Below, in pieces: positions 8,440 to 17,500 of a stretch of DNA of 64,000 nt; positions within the stretch are counted from its first letter, which is position 1; each line of letters opens with the position of its first letter. The DNA lies in contig NZ_CP040231.1 in NCBI RefSeq assembly GCF_006228325.1, positions 1,065,001-1,129,000 on the forward strand, written 5' to 3'. The position numbers and the translations under genes were made by a program. The notes beneath the pieces are model-generated. The model made no database searches. It worked only from the letters and a program-made list of their open reading frames with translations, and was not told the DNA's origin. Origin of the DNA: Streptococcus sp. 1643 (lineage in GTDB: Bacteria; Bacillota; Bacilli; Lactobacillales; Streptococcaceae).

Positions 8440-9927
8440 ATGTCATCAAAGGTTATTGTTACAATTTTCGGTGCGAGTGGAGATTTAGCTAAACGCAAAC
8501 TCTACCCTTCCCTTTTCAGACTCTATAAATCAGGCAATCTCTCTGAGCATTTTGCTGTTATCGGAACAGCTCGTAGACCTTGGAGTAAGGAATATTTTGA
8601 ATCTGTAGTTGTCGAATCCATCCTTGATTTGGCAGATAGTACCGAGCAAGCCCAAGAATTCGCTAGCCACTTCTACTATCAAAGCCATGATGTGAATGAT
8701 ACGGAACATTATATTGCTTTGCGCCAATTACAAGCTGAGCTCAACGAAAAATATCAAGCTGAACACAATAAGCTCTTCTTCTTGTCTATGGCACCTCAGT
8801 TCTTCGGAACCATTGCCAAGCACCTCAAATCTGAAAACATTGTCGATGGTAAAGGTTTTGAGCGCTTGATCGTTGAGAAACCATTTGGTACAGACTACGA
8901 AACAGCGAGCAAGCTCAATGAAGATCTCCTTGCGGCCTTTGATGAGGAGCAAATCTACCGAATCGACCATTACCTAGGTAAAGAGATGATTCAGAGTATC
9001 TTTGCTGTTCGTTTTGCCAACATGATCTTTGAGAATGTTTGGAATCGCGAACACATCGATAATGTTCAGATTACCTTTGCGGAACGTTTGGGTGTTGAAG
9101 AACGCGGTGGCTACTATGATCAATCTGGTGCCCTTCGTGATATGGTGCAAAACCATACACTTCAACTCCTCTCTCTTCTAGCCATGGACAAACCTGCCAG
9201 CTTTACAAAAGATGAGATTCGCGCTGAAAAGATAAAGGTCTTTAAAAACCTCTATCATCCAACTGAGGAAGAACTGAAAGAACAGTTTATCCGTGGTCAG
9301 TACCGCTCTGGTAAAATCGATGGCATGAAATACATTTCCTATCGAAGCGAGCCAAATGTCGATCCTGAATCTACAACAGAAACCTTTGCATCTGGCGCCT
9401 TCTTTGTAGACAGCGATCGTTTCCGTGGTGTTCCCTTCTTCTTCCGTACTGGTAAACGCCTGACAGAAAAAGGCACTCATGTCAATATCGTCTTTAAGCA
9501 AATGGACTCTATCTTTGGAGAACCATTAGCGCCAAATATCTTGACCATCTATATTCAACCAACTGAAGGCTTCTCTCTCAGCCTAAATGGGAAGCAAGTC
9601 GGTGAAGAATTTAACCTAGCACCAAGCTCTCTGGATTACCGTACAGATGCTACTGCTACTGGAGCCTCACCAGATCCATACGAGAAATTAATCTACGATG
9701 TCTTGAACAACAACTCAACCAATTTTAGCCACTGGGATGAGGTAAGTGCTTCTTGGAAATTGATTGACCGTATCGAAAAGCTCTGGGCTGAAAACGGTGC
9801 TCCACTCTACGATTATAAAGCTGGAAGCATGGGGCCACAAGCTAGCTTTGACTTACTTGAAAAGTATGGAGCCAAATGGACCTGGCAACCAGATATCGCC
9901 TATCGTGAAGATGGCCGTTTGGAATAG
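8440..9927 (+). CDS. zwf: Glucose-6-phosphate 1-dehydrogenase
   Basis: 495 residues, normal length. It oxidises glucose-6-phosphate to 6-phosphogluconolactone with NADP+, feeding the oxidative pentose phosphate pathway. The dinucleotide-binding loop FGASGDLAKRKLYPSLF is at the N-terminus. The active-site signature RIDHYLGKE is near residue 174, and EKPFGTD precedes it. It follows the glutamine transporter, the same order as in pneumococcus, where GlnR influences zwf. The start codon has only a weak ribosome-binding site. The gene converges with ftsY at a shared terminator. Confidence 0.97.
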   Translation: MSSKVIVTIFGASGDLAKRKLYPSLFRLYKSGNLSEHFAVIGTARRPWSKEYFESVVVESILDLADSTEQAQEFASHFYYQSHDVNDTEHYIALRQLQAELNEKYQAEHNKLFFLSMAPQFFGTIAKHLKSENIVDGKGFERLIVEKPFGTDYETASKLNEDLLAAFDEEQIYRIDHYLGKEMIQSIFAVRFANMIFENVWNREHIDNVQITFAERLGVEERGGYYDQSGALRDMVQNHTLQLLSLLAMDKPASFTKDEIRAEKIKVFKNLYHPTEEELKEQFIRGQYRSGKIDGMKYISYRSEPNVDPESTTETFASGAFFVDSDRFRGVPFFFRTGKRLTEKGTHVNIVFKQMDSIFGEPLAPNILTIYIQPTEGFSLSLNGKQVGEEFNLAPSSLDYRTDATATGASPDPYEKLIYDVLNNNSTNFSHWDEVSASWKLIDRIEKLWAENGAPLYDYKAGSMGPQASFDLLEKYGAKWTWQPDIAYREDGRLE

Positions 9928-9930
9928 CAA

Positions 9931-9963
9931 AAATATCCTGCAAGATTAACTTGCAGGATATTT
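9931..9963. terminator. Bidirectional terminator between zwf and ftsY
   Basis: Perfect 14-bp inverted repeat (9931-9944 with 9950-9963, loop ATTAA) with A and T runs on its two sides, between two convergent genes. Confidence 0.9.
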
Positions 9964-9971
9964 ATTTTGTA

Positions 9972-11273
9972 TTAAATCAAGCCTTCTAAGAGACCCTTCA
10001 TAAAGCTTTCTGAGTTAAATTCCCCGATATCGTCAATTTTTTCACCGAAACCAATCAATTTTACAGGGATATTAAGTTCTTCGCGGATAGCCAGAACAAC
10101 ACCACCGCGAGCAGTTCCGTCAATTTTTGTCAAAACAATACCAGTCAATGGTGTTATCTTCGAAAATTCCTTAGCTTGTACCAAGGCGTTCTGTCCAGTT
10201 GAAGCATCGAGTGCCAGGAAAGTTTCATGAGGTGCTTCAGGAACGACACGTTTGATAATGCGACCAATCTTTTCCAACTCGGCCATAAGGTTGTCCTTGT
10301 TTTGCAAACGACCTGCTGTATCAATCATGAGAATATCAATCCCTTCGGCTACGGCGCGTTCCATCCCATCAAAGACCACACTAGCAGGGTCAGCCTTTTC
10401 TGGTCCCGTCACAACAGGAACATCCACACGTCGACCCCATTCAGCTAGCTGGGCAACGGCACCCGCACGGAAGGTATCTGCCGCAACCAGCATGACTTTC
10501 TTGCCAGCTTGTTTGTAGCGATGAGCCAATTTCCCGATAGAAGTTGTCTTCCCAACACCATTAACTCCAACAAAGAGCATAACTGTCAAACCATCTTGGA
10601 AGTGGATTTGTTCATCGTAGTTGCCATCCTTCTCATAAAGTTCAACCAATTTCTCGATAATAACACGACGAAGTGCGTCAGGCTTCTTAGCGTTTTCGAG
10701 TTTAGCTTCATAGCGTAGTTCTTCTGTTAAGTTTGAAGCGACTTGCACACCGACGTCGCTCATGATGAGCAGTTCTTCCAATTCCTCGAAGAATTCTTCA
10801 TCGACAGAACGGAAGTTGGCAAAGAAGGCATTCAAACGAGCTCCGAATCCCGTACGGGTTTTCTTTAGACTGCGGTCATATTTTTCCTGCACGTTTTCTT
10901 CAACCTGAGGAAGTTCTTCTTCAACTACTTCTGACGCTAGTTCTTCTTCAGTTTCTTGGTTCTCTTCTTCTAAAACTTCTTCCGGCTCTTGGAATTGTTC
11001 CAATTCATCAGCTTCTAGCTCAGGCTCCTCTTGGTCTGTTTCCTCGACTGCTTCTGGTTCAATAACTTCTTCTGTCAAGATCTGAGGAATTTCTTCTTGA
11101 GCAAGAGTTTCTTCCACTTTGTCTCTTGTTGTTTCTTCCTGAGAAGTTTCTTCGACTGACGTTTGGTTTTCTTCAACCTCTTCTGACAAATCAAGATTTT
11201 CCAGTGCTTCTTTTACAATATCTTCGATTTTCGGCTCTTCTTTTTTTCCGAATAGACGGTCAAATAATCCCAT
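9972..11273 (-). CDS. ftsY: Signal recognition particle receptor FtsY
   Basis: 433 residues. A long acidic, Glu-rich N-terminal A region (about 15-140) precedes the NG GTPase domain. G1 is GVNGVGKTTSIGKLA, followed by the SRP-family DTFRAGA, DTAGR and TKIDGTARGG motifs. It docks SRP-ribosome complexes at the membrane for co-translational insertion. It is followed upstream by two Cof-type phosphatase genes in a tight run, as in pneumococcus, but smc and rnc, which normally lead this operon, lie 10 kb away here. Confidence 0.97.
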   Translation of the reverse strand: MGLFDRLFGKKEEPKIEDIVKEALENLDLSEEVEENQTSVEETSQEETTRDKVEETLAQEEIPQILTEEVIEPEAVEETDQEEPELEADELEQFQEPEEVLEEENQETEEELASEVVEEELPQVEENVQEKYDRSLKKTRTGFGARLNAFFANFRSVDEEFFEELEELLIMSDVGVQVASNLTEELRYEAKLENAKKPDALRRVIIEKLVELYEKDGNYDEQIHFQDGLTVMLFVGVNGVGKTTSIGKLAHRYKQAGKKVMLVAADTFRAGAVAQLAEWGRRVDVPVVTGPEKADPASVVFDGMERAVAEGIDILMIDTAGRLQNKDNLMAELEKIGRIIKRVVPEAPHETFLALDASTGQNALVQAKEFSKITPLTGIVLTKIDGTARGGVVLAIREELNIPVKLIGFGEKIDDIGEFNSESFMKGLLEGLI

Positions 11274-11276
11274 ATT

Positions 11277-12095
11277 CTAGTTCTCCTTTAGCACGTATTC
11301 TTCGATAGCCCAGGCAACGGCTTCCTCGTCGTTGGTCATCGGGGTAATGACATTGGCAACTTCCTTAACCGCTGGAACAGCATTTTGCATGGCAACTCCC
11401 AGACCTGCCCACTCAATCATGGAAAGGTCATTGGCCTCGTCCCCACAAGCCATGACTTGACTTTGGTCGATTCCTAAGTGTTTAATTAATTTCGCTAAAC
11501 CTGTTGCCTTGTGGACGTTTTTCGGCGACCATTCCAATAAGAGTTCACGCGATTTGAAGATTTCGTATTGGTCAAACAATTCAGGAGAAATCTGTTGAAT
11601 CGCTGCATCCAAGGGTTCTTGGGCAAAGGCAGTCACACATTTATTATACGTCATCTGACTAGATAGTTCTTCAAAAGCGACTGGCACAAAAGTCAAGGCT
11701 GGGTTGAACTTAGCATAGAGACTTTCTTGGTCTGATTGGATTTGATAGACTGTTCCTTCTGAAATGGCATCTAACGGCAACCCTAGTTTTTCAGTTTCCT
11801 CGTACAAGCGTGCCACATCGTCGATTGAAAAGACGGTTTTATCGAGAATCTCTCCTGTATTTTTCTGTACCAGACCACCATTAAAGGTGATGGTGTACTC
11901 ATCCTCTTGACCATCAGTACCCAGCTCATGGAGAAAGAAATCCATAGCCTTCAGAGGACGTCCCGTTGTCAGTACAACTTTGATGCCACGATCACGCGCA
12001 ACTTTGAGGACCGCCTTGGTACGATCTGTTAGCTTCTTATCCGTTGTCAGCAAGGTGCCATCCAAGTCCAATGCAATCAATTTAATATCTGCCAT
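11277..12095 (-). CDS. Cof-type HAD-IIB family phosphatase
   Basis: 272 residues. HAD motif I is LDLDGTLLTTDK at the N-terminus, motif II is LTTGR (about 42), and motif III/IV is GDEANDLSMIEWAGLGVAM near residue 220. These features define a Cof/HAD-IIB sugar-phosphate or flavin phosphatase, and the exact substrate is unknown. It shares a stop/start overlap (TAATG) with the paralogous gene upstream and lies 3 bp from ftsY, so the three genes are one operon. Confidence 0.93.
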   Translation of the reverse strand: MADIKLIALDLDGTLLTTDKKLTDRTKAVLKVARDRGIKVVLTTGRPLKAMDFFLHELGTDGQEDEYTITFNGGLVQKNTGEILDKTVFSIDDVARLYEETEKLGLPLDAISEGTVYQIQSDQESLYAKFNPALTFVPVAFEELSSQMTYNKCVTAFAQEPLDAAIQQISPELFDQYEIFKSRELLLEWSPKNVHKATGLAKLIKHLGIDQSQVMACGDEANDLSMIEWAGLGVAMQNAVPAVKEVANVITPMTNDEEAVAWAIEEYVLKEN

Positions 12096-12886
12096 TACAA
12101 ACCCTCCATATAAGCCATCACTGATTGGTCCTTATGGTGGCCAATCACTGCTTCTGCTAATTCTAAAATCTCTGGTCGCGCATTTTCAGGAGCGATGGGG
12201 TGTCCAACAACCTGCATCATGTGAAGGTCATTAAGATTATCACCAAAAGCCATGACCTGATCCATGGTCAGACCAAGTTTTTTTGCCAGCTCAACAATAG
12301 CCACACCCTTATCAACGTAGTCCAAGACAATATCGATGGATTCAAAACCTGTTGTCATAGCTTTTACACCAGGAACATTTTCGTTGACCCAGGCCTCTCC
12401 AGCTTCTATCGTTTCTTCTGTGAAGTTGGTGGTGAATTTAAAAATCTCATCTGTGATATCTTCCAAACTCGCTACTTTTTGAATATTTTCATTGTAGTGA
12501 CGGCTAAACATGAGATAGGTCTCATCCACTGTATCTAATACGTAGCAAGCTTTTTTCCCAGTCAAGAGCATTTTACTTTCATCAAAATAGGGCGATTTCT
12601 TTAAAGCTTCAAAAGTGCTTAAGTAAAAATCCCGAGACATAGTAGCCTCGTACATATTCTCACCATGAAACTCAACATAGCTCCCATTTTCAGCTATAAA
12701 AATCACTTCATCACGCACATCCGCAAATAGCTTTTTAAGGGACAAGATACCACGACCCGAAGCCACAGCAAAATAAATCCCCTTTTCCTTGTAGGAAACA
12801 AGTACGTTTTTGAGGCGTTCCATATCAAACCGACCCTCTCCATCTAGAAAGGTTCCATCCATATCGGTTGCTATAAGTTTAATCAT
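12095..12886 (-). CDS. Cof-type HAD-IIB family phosphatase
   Basis: 263 residues from the chosen start. Motif I DMDGTFLDGEG, motif II VASGRG and motif IV GDNLNDLHMMQVVGHPIAP identify a HAD-IIB hydrolase paralogous to its neighbour. The open frame extends to an ATG at 12898, but GGAG is only one base from it. The second ATG at 12886 (MIKLIATDMDG) has AAGGA upstream and matches the usual N-terminus. An extended -10 (TGGTATAAT) lies about 30 bp upstream. Substrate unknown. Confidence 0.9.
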   Translation of the reverse strand: MIKLIATDMDGTFLDGEGRFDMERLKNVLVSYKEKGIYFAVASGRGILSLKKLFADVRDEVIFIAENGSYVEFHGENMYEATMSRDFYLSTFEALKKSPYFDESKMLLTGKKACYVLDTVDETYLMFSRHYNENIQKVASLEDITDEIFKFTTNFTEETIEAGEAWVNENVPGVKAMTTGFESIDIVLDYVDKGVAIVELAKKLGLTMDQVMAFGDNLNDLHMMQVVGHPIAPENARPEILELAEAVIGHHKDQSVMAYMEGL

Positions 12887-13043
12887 AAAATCCTTCATTC
12901 TCCAATTGATAAATCTATCTTCTATTATACCATAGATAAGTTTAAAAAGGTCCAGTACAGTAGGATAGCACTACTTTTTCGGAGAAACTTCAAAGGGCAT
13001 AAAAATTAGAATAGTAGAACTTTTTTCAGATAGTTTAAAAAGT

Positions 13044-13072
13044 TTGTATTCCCCTACCCTTTTCTCTATAAT
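13044..13072 (+). promoter_or_regulatory. Promoter of the VIT-family transporter
   Basis: TTGTAT (13044-13049), 17-bp spacer, TATAAT (13067-13072), then AAAGGAG before the start. Confidence 0.75.
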
Positions 13073-13091
13073 GGAGAGAAAGGAGATGACT

Positions 13092-13787
13092 ATGACAGAA
13101 ATAAAACATGAAATTGATGCTAACTTTACAGGCCGACTCAATATCCTACGCGCAGGTGTTCTAGGAGCCAATGATGGAATTATTTCCATTGCTGGAGTCG
13201 TTATCGGTGTTGCCAGTGCGACAAGCAATATCTGGATTATCTTTTTATCAGGATTAGCCGCTATCCTCGCTGGTGCTTTTTCTATGGCCGGTGGCGAATA
13301 TGTCTCTGTATCCACTCAGAAAGACACGGAAGAAGCCGCTGTTGCCCGAGAACAATTACTCTTGGATAAAGACATCGAATCTGCAAAACAATCCCTCTAT
13401 GCTGCTTACCTTCAAAATGGTGAGTGTGAAACGTCCGCACAACTTTTGACCAACAAGGCCTTTTTAAAAAATCCACTCAAAGCCCTGGTTGAGGAAAAAT
13501 ACGGTATCGAGTACGAAGAATTTACCAATCCTTGGCATGCTGCTATCTCTAGCTTTATCGCCTTTGTACTGGGAAGTCTTCCTCCTATGCTTTCAATCAC
13601 TGTCTTTCCAAGTGACTATCGCATTCCTGCTACTGTTTTTATCGTTGCCCTTTCCCTTCTCGTCACTGGCTATACCAGTGCTAAACTAGGCAAGGCACCT
13701 ACGAAAACAGCTATGATCCGTAATCTTTGTATCGGACTTCTCACCATGGGAGTGACTTACCTGTTTGGACAACTCTTCAGCATTTAA
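13092..13787 (+). CDS. VIT1/CCC1-family transporter (Fe/Mn type)
   Basis: 231 residues. The N-terminal LRAGVLGANDGIISIAGVVI, with the family GANDGI motif in the first membrane segment, and AGAFSMAGGEYVSVSTQKDT are hallmarks of vacuolar-iron-transporter-like proteins. These export or sequester Fe2+/Mn2+. Five membrane segments are visible. The start at 13092 (MTEIKHEID) is six bases from GGAG. The open frame extends upstream to 13044, but that part overlaps the promoter. Monocistronic: own promoter and terminator. Confidence 0.9.
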   Translation: MTEIKHEIDANFTGRLNILRAGVLGANDGIISIAGVVIGVASATSNIWIIFLSGLAAILAGAFSMAGGEYVSVSTQKDTEEAAVAREQLLLDKDIESAKQSLYAAYLQNGECETSAQLLTNKAFLKNPLKALVEEKYGIEYEEFTNPWHAAISSFIAFVLGSLPPMLSITVFPSDYRIPATVFIVALSLLVTGYTSAKLGKAPTKTAMIRNLCIGLLTMGVTYLFGQLFSI

Positions 13788-13798
13788 GATAAAAGAAA

Positions 13799-13820
13799 TA
13801 CCTCGATAAATATCGAGGTA
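13799..13820. terminator. Terminator shared by convergent VIT gene and BceB-type permease
   Basis: Inverted repeat TACCTCGATA/TATCGAGGTA with a T-run on the plus side and an A-run on the other. Confidence 0.8.
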
Positions 13821-13826
13821 TCTTTT

Positions 13827-15815
13827 TTACATTTGCACAATCTTGCGATAGCTTCTTGAGGTAATCATAAAGATTAAGACATAGACGATGAGGAAGATAG
13901 CACAGATGGATAAAGTGACAGTCAACATCATGGTCGCATCTAGCACCCCAATGACTTTTAGGATGAGGCTAAGCATATGATAGGCAAAGGCAAGGTGTAG
14001 GAAGGCAAAGAGCAATGGGAGGAAGAAAACAGTTAGGACCTGTTTATTGATGGTTTGCTTGATTTGCTTTTGATCGAGACCGACTTTTTGCAAAATGATA
14101 AAGCGTTCGCGATCTTCGTATCCTTCAGAGATTTGTTTGTAGTAGATAACAAGAACTGTTCCCACCATAAAGATGATAGAGAGGAAGATACCGATGAAGA
14201 AAACTCCACCAAAGAGAGCACTCATCTGCGCACTACTATCAGCCAGATTGCTTCCGTAAACATAGCTTCCTTCTTTGTTTATTTCTCTATTAAAGTTGTT
14301 GACGAATTTTGAATAGTCATCTGCAATTTTAAGCTGCTCTTCCTCACTAGCCGTTACATTCATACCACCATAGTATTGATTAAAGATGGAAGAATTAGGA
14401 TGCTGTTCTAGAAAGGCTTGTAAGTCAGGAACAACCAAATAGTTATAGTCCGAAGTTAGAATATTGTACTGATTTGGGACATGTTCAAGAATAAAATCTT
14501 TTTTGATTTCTTCTTTGATCGTGTAGGTCTGGTCATTCAGAGTCAGTTCTTTCTGCCCTTGAAGTTGCTTATTTTGAGCAAACAATCCAACTTCCTTACC
14601 TGAAAGTCCAAGTTTTTGCCCCGTCATATTCTCGTAGTCTTTTTGGTCAAAGACCATAAAAATAGTTTTCGGTTGAACACGATTTTGACCTTTCTCAAAA
14701 ATTGTTAATTTCGTACCTTCTTGATTTGCCACACCAAAGTTACTGTATGTAAGGACTTCTTTCTTTGTGACAGTCAATCCTTTTTCACTAGCATACTTGT
14801 TCAAGAGTTTTTCGATGTCTTCTTTTTCAACATTCTGTCCTGTAATCCCAAAATCATGTGGATTCATGACCTTCTTAAAGTTTTCTGATGCCTTAAAGAT
14901 ACTCGTTGCTGCTGACATGGTTACCAAGACCATGGTTGAAAGGATGGCAATAGTCGCCAAACCAACCGCATTTTTCTTCATACGGAAGATAAGATTGGAT
15001 ACGGAAATCATGTTGTTGGGTTGGTAATAGTAAGTCTTGTTTTTCTTCAAGATTTGTAAGAAAACTGTAATCCCTGCATTGAAGAGAAGATAAGTTCCCA
15101 AAATTACTAACAAAACTGCTACGAAGAAAATCAGAACAGCAGAAAGTGGGTTTTCGACTGTTACTGCTAGATAGTAACCCGCTCCCAAACTAATCAGACC
15201 TAGAATGGTTTGGACACCTAAGAAACGTCCTTTTTTCTCACCACTGGCTTTTTCACGAGAGAGCTGAAGGGCATTCATGCGTCCGATGCGAAAGGCATTG
15301 ATAAAAATTAGACCTAGGAAGATAGCTCCAAAAACGATGAGAACTAGGATAAAGACAATTGGTTGGAAAGTCGAAACGAGCTCCACTTTCATTTTCATCA
15401 GCTTCAGAAGAAGGGCGAAGATTAGCTTATCAAAGAGAGATCCTAGACCGAGACCAGCTGTCAAGGTTAAGGAACCAAAAATAAGAAGCTCCTTAAAAAC
15501 CATACTGATTAAATGGCGCTTTTCGAGACCCAGCATACCATATACACCCAGCTCCTTGGAGCGGTTCTTCATGACAAAACTATTAGCATAAAGGACAATA
15601 ATTCCAGAAGCGATAGTAACAACCACCATACCGAGAGCAAGGGTCATAGAGATAGTTTCTCCCCCTCGAATCTTACCAATGTTAGGATTAAGTGACAAAG
15701 AGTAAAAAAGATAGGTAATGGTCACTGCTAAGAGAACAGCAAGGGCAAAGGGATAGTAGAGTTTGCGGTTTTTAATCAAGTTGGATACCGCTAACTTATT
15801 AGTCAATCGGAACAT
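13827..15815 (-). CDS. BceB-type ABC transporter permease (FtsX family)
   Basis: 662 residues with ten membrane segments and a large extracellular domain between segments 7 and 8 (about residues 310-510), the layout of BceB/VraG permeases. These release cell-wall-targeting antimicrobial peptides from lipid II-cycle targets and act as sensors for BceS-like kinases. Two FtsX-like blocks are visible (for example VLYANSFVMKNRSKELGVYG). It lies one base from its ATPase gene. No kinase/regulator pair is encoded within the window, so signalling would need a partner elsewhere. Confidence 0.92.
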   Translation of the reverse strand: MFRLTNKLAVSNLIKNRKLYYPFALAVLLAVTITYLFYSLSLNPNIGKIRGGETISMTLALGMVVVTIASGIIVLYANSFVMKNRSKELGVYGMLGLEKRHLISMVFKELLIFGSLTLTAGLGLGSLFDKLIFALLLKLMKMKVELVSTFQPIVFILVLIVFGAIFLGLIFINAFRIGRMNALQLSREKASGEKKGRFLGVQTILGLISLGAGYYLAVTVENPLSAVLIFFVAVLLVILGTYLLFNAGITVFLQILKKNKTYYYQPNNMISVSNLIFRMKKNAVGLATIAILSTMVLVTMSAATSIFKASENFKKVMNPHDFGITGQNVEKEDIEKLLNKYASEKGLTVTKKEVLTYSNFGVANQEGTKLTIFEKGQNRVQPKTIFMVFDQKDYENMTGQKLGLSGKEVGLFAQNKQLQGQKELTLNDQTYTIKEEIKKDFILEHVPNQYNILTSDYNYLVVPDLQAFLEQHPNSSIFNQYYGGMNVTASEEEQLKIADDYSKFVNNFNREINKEGSYVYGSNLADSSAQMSALFGGVFFIGIFLSIIFMVGTVLVIYYKQISEGYEDRERFIILQKVGLDQKQIKQTINKQVLTVFFLPLLFAFLHLAFAYHMLSLILKVIGVLDATMMLTVTLSICAIFLIVYVLIFMITSRSYRKIVQM

Positions 15816-15816
15816 A

Positions 15817-16575
15817 CTAATTCACCTCGCTTGCCATAACAGTCAAAGTATCAGAGATTTCTTGGAACATCTGACGCTCTGTCTTGTCTCCACGGTAGAT
15901 TTGGTTGTAAAGAATTCCGTCCTTGATAAAGAGAACGCGCTTGGCCCTGCTGGCTGCTGCCGTTGAGTGAGTTACCATGAGAATGGTTTGACCGCGTTCA
16001 TTGATTTCATCAAATACATCGAGTAAGGCTGCAGATGACTTGGAATCAAGAGCTCCTGTTGGCTCATCCGCAAGAAGAATTTCAGGTTCAGTGATGATGG
16101 CGCGTGCTACTGCTACCCGCTGTTTTTGACCTCCTGAGATCTCGTAAGGGTACTTCTCTTGCAGTTGGTTGATGCCCAAATTTTCAGCGGTTACTACCAA
16201 TTTCTTCATCATCTCTGTGATAGGTTTTCGTGACAACACTAACGGAAGCAAGATATTGTCCTTAACAGACAAGGTATCTAGCAGATTAAAGTCTTGGAAG
16301 ACAAATCCCAACTTCTCACGACGAAAACTCGAAGCCTGTGAATTTTTAATAGTGGCTGTGTCGGTTCCATTCAGGTAAACCTGCCCGCGAGTTGGCTTAT
16401 CCAGCATAGCTAGAATGTTGAGCAGGGTTGACTTTCCTGAACCAGACTCACCCATGATGGCAACGTAGTCACCCTTCTCTACAGTAAAGTGAATATCTTT
16501 GAGTGCTTCTACTTGGTTGCCTTGGAAACGTGTTTTATAGATTTTTTGAACGTGTTTTACATCTAAAAGTGTCAT
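15817..16575 (-). CDS. BceA-type ABC transporter ATP-binding protein
   Basis: 252 residues, MacB/LolD-like ATPase. Walker A GESGSGKSTLLN, signature [15 protein letters not shown], Walker B ILLADEPTGALDSKSS and switch-His VTHSTAAAS are intact. It pairs with the ten-segment permease encoded immediately downstream to form a bacitracin/peptide-resistance type transporter. AAGGAG lies before the ATG, 13 bp after a 36-codon ORF that is probably in the same transcript. Confidence 0.93.
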   Translation of the reverse strand: MTLLDVKHVQKIYKTRFQGNQVEALKDIHFTVEKGDYVAIMGESGSGKSTLLNILAMLDKPTRGQVYLNGTDTATIKNSQASSFRREKLGFVFQDFNLLDTLSVKDNILLPLVLSRKPITEMMKKLVVTAENLGINQLQEKYPYEISGGQKQRVAVARAIITEPEILLADEPTGALDSKSSAALLDVFDEINERGQTILMVTHSTAAASRAKRVLFIKDGILYNQIYRGDKTERQMFQEISDTLTVMASEVN

Positions 16576-16588
16576 GATTTTCTCCTTC

Positions 16589-16699
16589 TTAATATCCCAT
16601 CAATTGAAACTGTGCTTGCATCATAGCGCATCCCAGTTGAACACGCTCGATATCTTTTTGACTTGGTTTTCTTGTTTTCTTTTGTAAAATTCTTTTCAT
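16589..16699 (-). CDS. 36-residue basic peptide upstream of the BceAB-type transporter
   Basis: Short ORF with an excellent ribosome-binding site (AAAGGAG, 7 bases before ATG). The N-terminal third is strongly basic (MKRILQKKTRKPSQK). The rest (VQLGCAMMQAQFQLMGY) is mildly amphipathic with a single Cys. It sits 13 bp before the ATPase gene and behind the likely operator, so it is probably translated as the first gene of the operon. No membrane segment or Gly-Gly leader is present. It could be a leader peptide, a small regulator or a peptide substrate, and I do not recognise it. Confidence 0.6.
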   Translation of the reverse strand: MKRILQKKTRKPSQKDIERVQLGCAMMQAQFQLMGY

Positions 16700-16783
16700 G
16701 GTTTTGCTCCTTTGTTCTTTATGAGTCTAGTTTATCGCAAAAAAAAGTAGCCTGCCATAACCTAACCTTACAAAAGAGACTTT

Positions 16784-16805
16784 AATCTTACATTTTTGTA
16801 AGATT
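16784..16805 (-). promoter_or_regulatory. BceR-type operator (TTACA-N4-TGTAA inverted repeat)
   Basis: AATCTTACA, TTTT, TGTAAGATT: a perfect 9-bp inverted repeat whose core matches the TNACA-N4-TGTAA site of BceR-like response regulators. It lies about 85 bp upstream of the small ORF that opens the BceAB-type operon. A further TTACA half-site follows at about 16768. Confidence 0.6.
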
Positions 16806-16863
16806 GAAGAATATCAAGCAATTTCGCTATCAATATTTTACCATAAAAGAAAGGCAAGAAGAA

Positions 16864-16885
16864 AACCCTTGCGGATGCAAGGGTT
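16864..16885 (-). terminator. Terminator after the small membrane protein gene
   Basis: Stem AACCCTTGC/GCAAGGGTT (9 bp, four-base loop), followed on the minus strand by TTTTCTTCTT, 5 bp past the stop at 16891. Confidence 0.8.
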
Positions 16886-16890
16886 AAAAG

Positions 16891-17109
16891 TTATTCATCT
16901 TTTTGATCTCGTCTAGAAATGATGAATTTATCAATGAAGAGAAAATGAAAAAGAAACAAAGGAATTGCTAAAAGACAACCTTCTTCTGAAAAATCCTGTT
17001 TCGTTAAGTGGTATAAGTAATTATTAGTTGATAGAAAACTAGTAATCAAAATAAATAGAATCCAGAACACGTCCGTCCATTTATAGTTTTTAAAGTATTT
17101 CCTAAGCAT
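16891..17109 (-). CDS. Small two-segment membrane protein
   Basis: 72 residues from the ATG at 17109 (MLRKYFKNYKWTDVF). Two hydrophobic segments (about 13-32 and 44-62) are followed by a charged tail (RRDQKDE). I do not recognise the family. The frame is open up to 17175, where TTG/GTG codons overlap the stop of the PspC gene, so a coupled longer form with a basic N-terminal extension is possible. Neither start has a strong ribosome-binding site. It shares a transcript with the PspC-domain gene. Confidence 0.5.
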   Translation of the reverse strand: MLRKYFKNYKWTDVFWILFILITSFLSTNNYLYHLTKQDFSEEGCLLAIPLFLFHFLFIDKFIISRRDQKDE

Positions 17110-17168
17110 GCTACTGCTTTCTTTTCTCTTGTAGTATCGTTGCAAAACTTTTGTTACCGTAGATTTAC

Positions 17169-17441
17169 TCACCAAAACCAGCCATCATTGTCATCAATGG
17201 CTTCGGCTTCCTTGCGTTTGCGTGGTCCTGTTCCGTACATTTCGGCTTCGATTTCTTCCTTAGTTGGCAGGATAGAGGCAAGGATGATGTATATTATCAC
17301 ACCAATTCCAAAATTTGCTACGGTAAAAATGGCGAAGAGAAAGCGGACTAGGGTTACATCAAAATTCCACTTGTCTGATAGCCCAGCTAAAACTCCTGAC
17401 ACCATACGATTTCGTCTCATTTTATAAAATTTTGTATTCAT
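17169..17441 (-). CDS. PspC domain-containing membrane protein
   Basis: 90 residues. KFYKMRRNRMVSGVLAGLSD and the single hydrophobic segment (VRFLFAIFTVANFGIGVIIY) are diagnostic of the PspC/phage-shock domain, associated with envelope stress. A charged tail ending DDNDGWFW follows. The start at 17441 (MNTKFYK) is chosen for AGAGGAAAC upstream. The open frame extends to 17501, but that part is upstream leader. It sits between the small membrane gene and sprL. Confidence 0.85.
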   Translation of the reverse strand: MNTKFYKMRRNRMVSGVLAGLSDKWNFDVTLVRFLFAIFTVANFGIGVIIYIILASILPTKEEIEAEMYGTGPRKRKEAEAIDDNDGWFW

Positions 17442-17500
17442 GATTGTTTCCTCTTTCGGTATTCTTACAAGTAGTATAGCATGAAACAGGTTCACAAACA

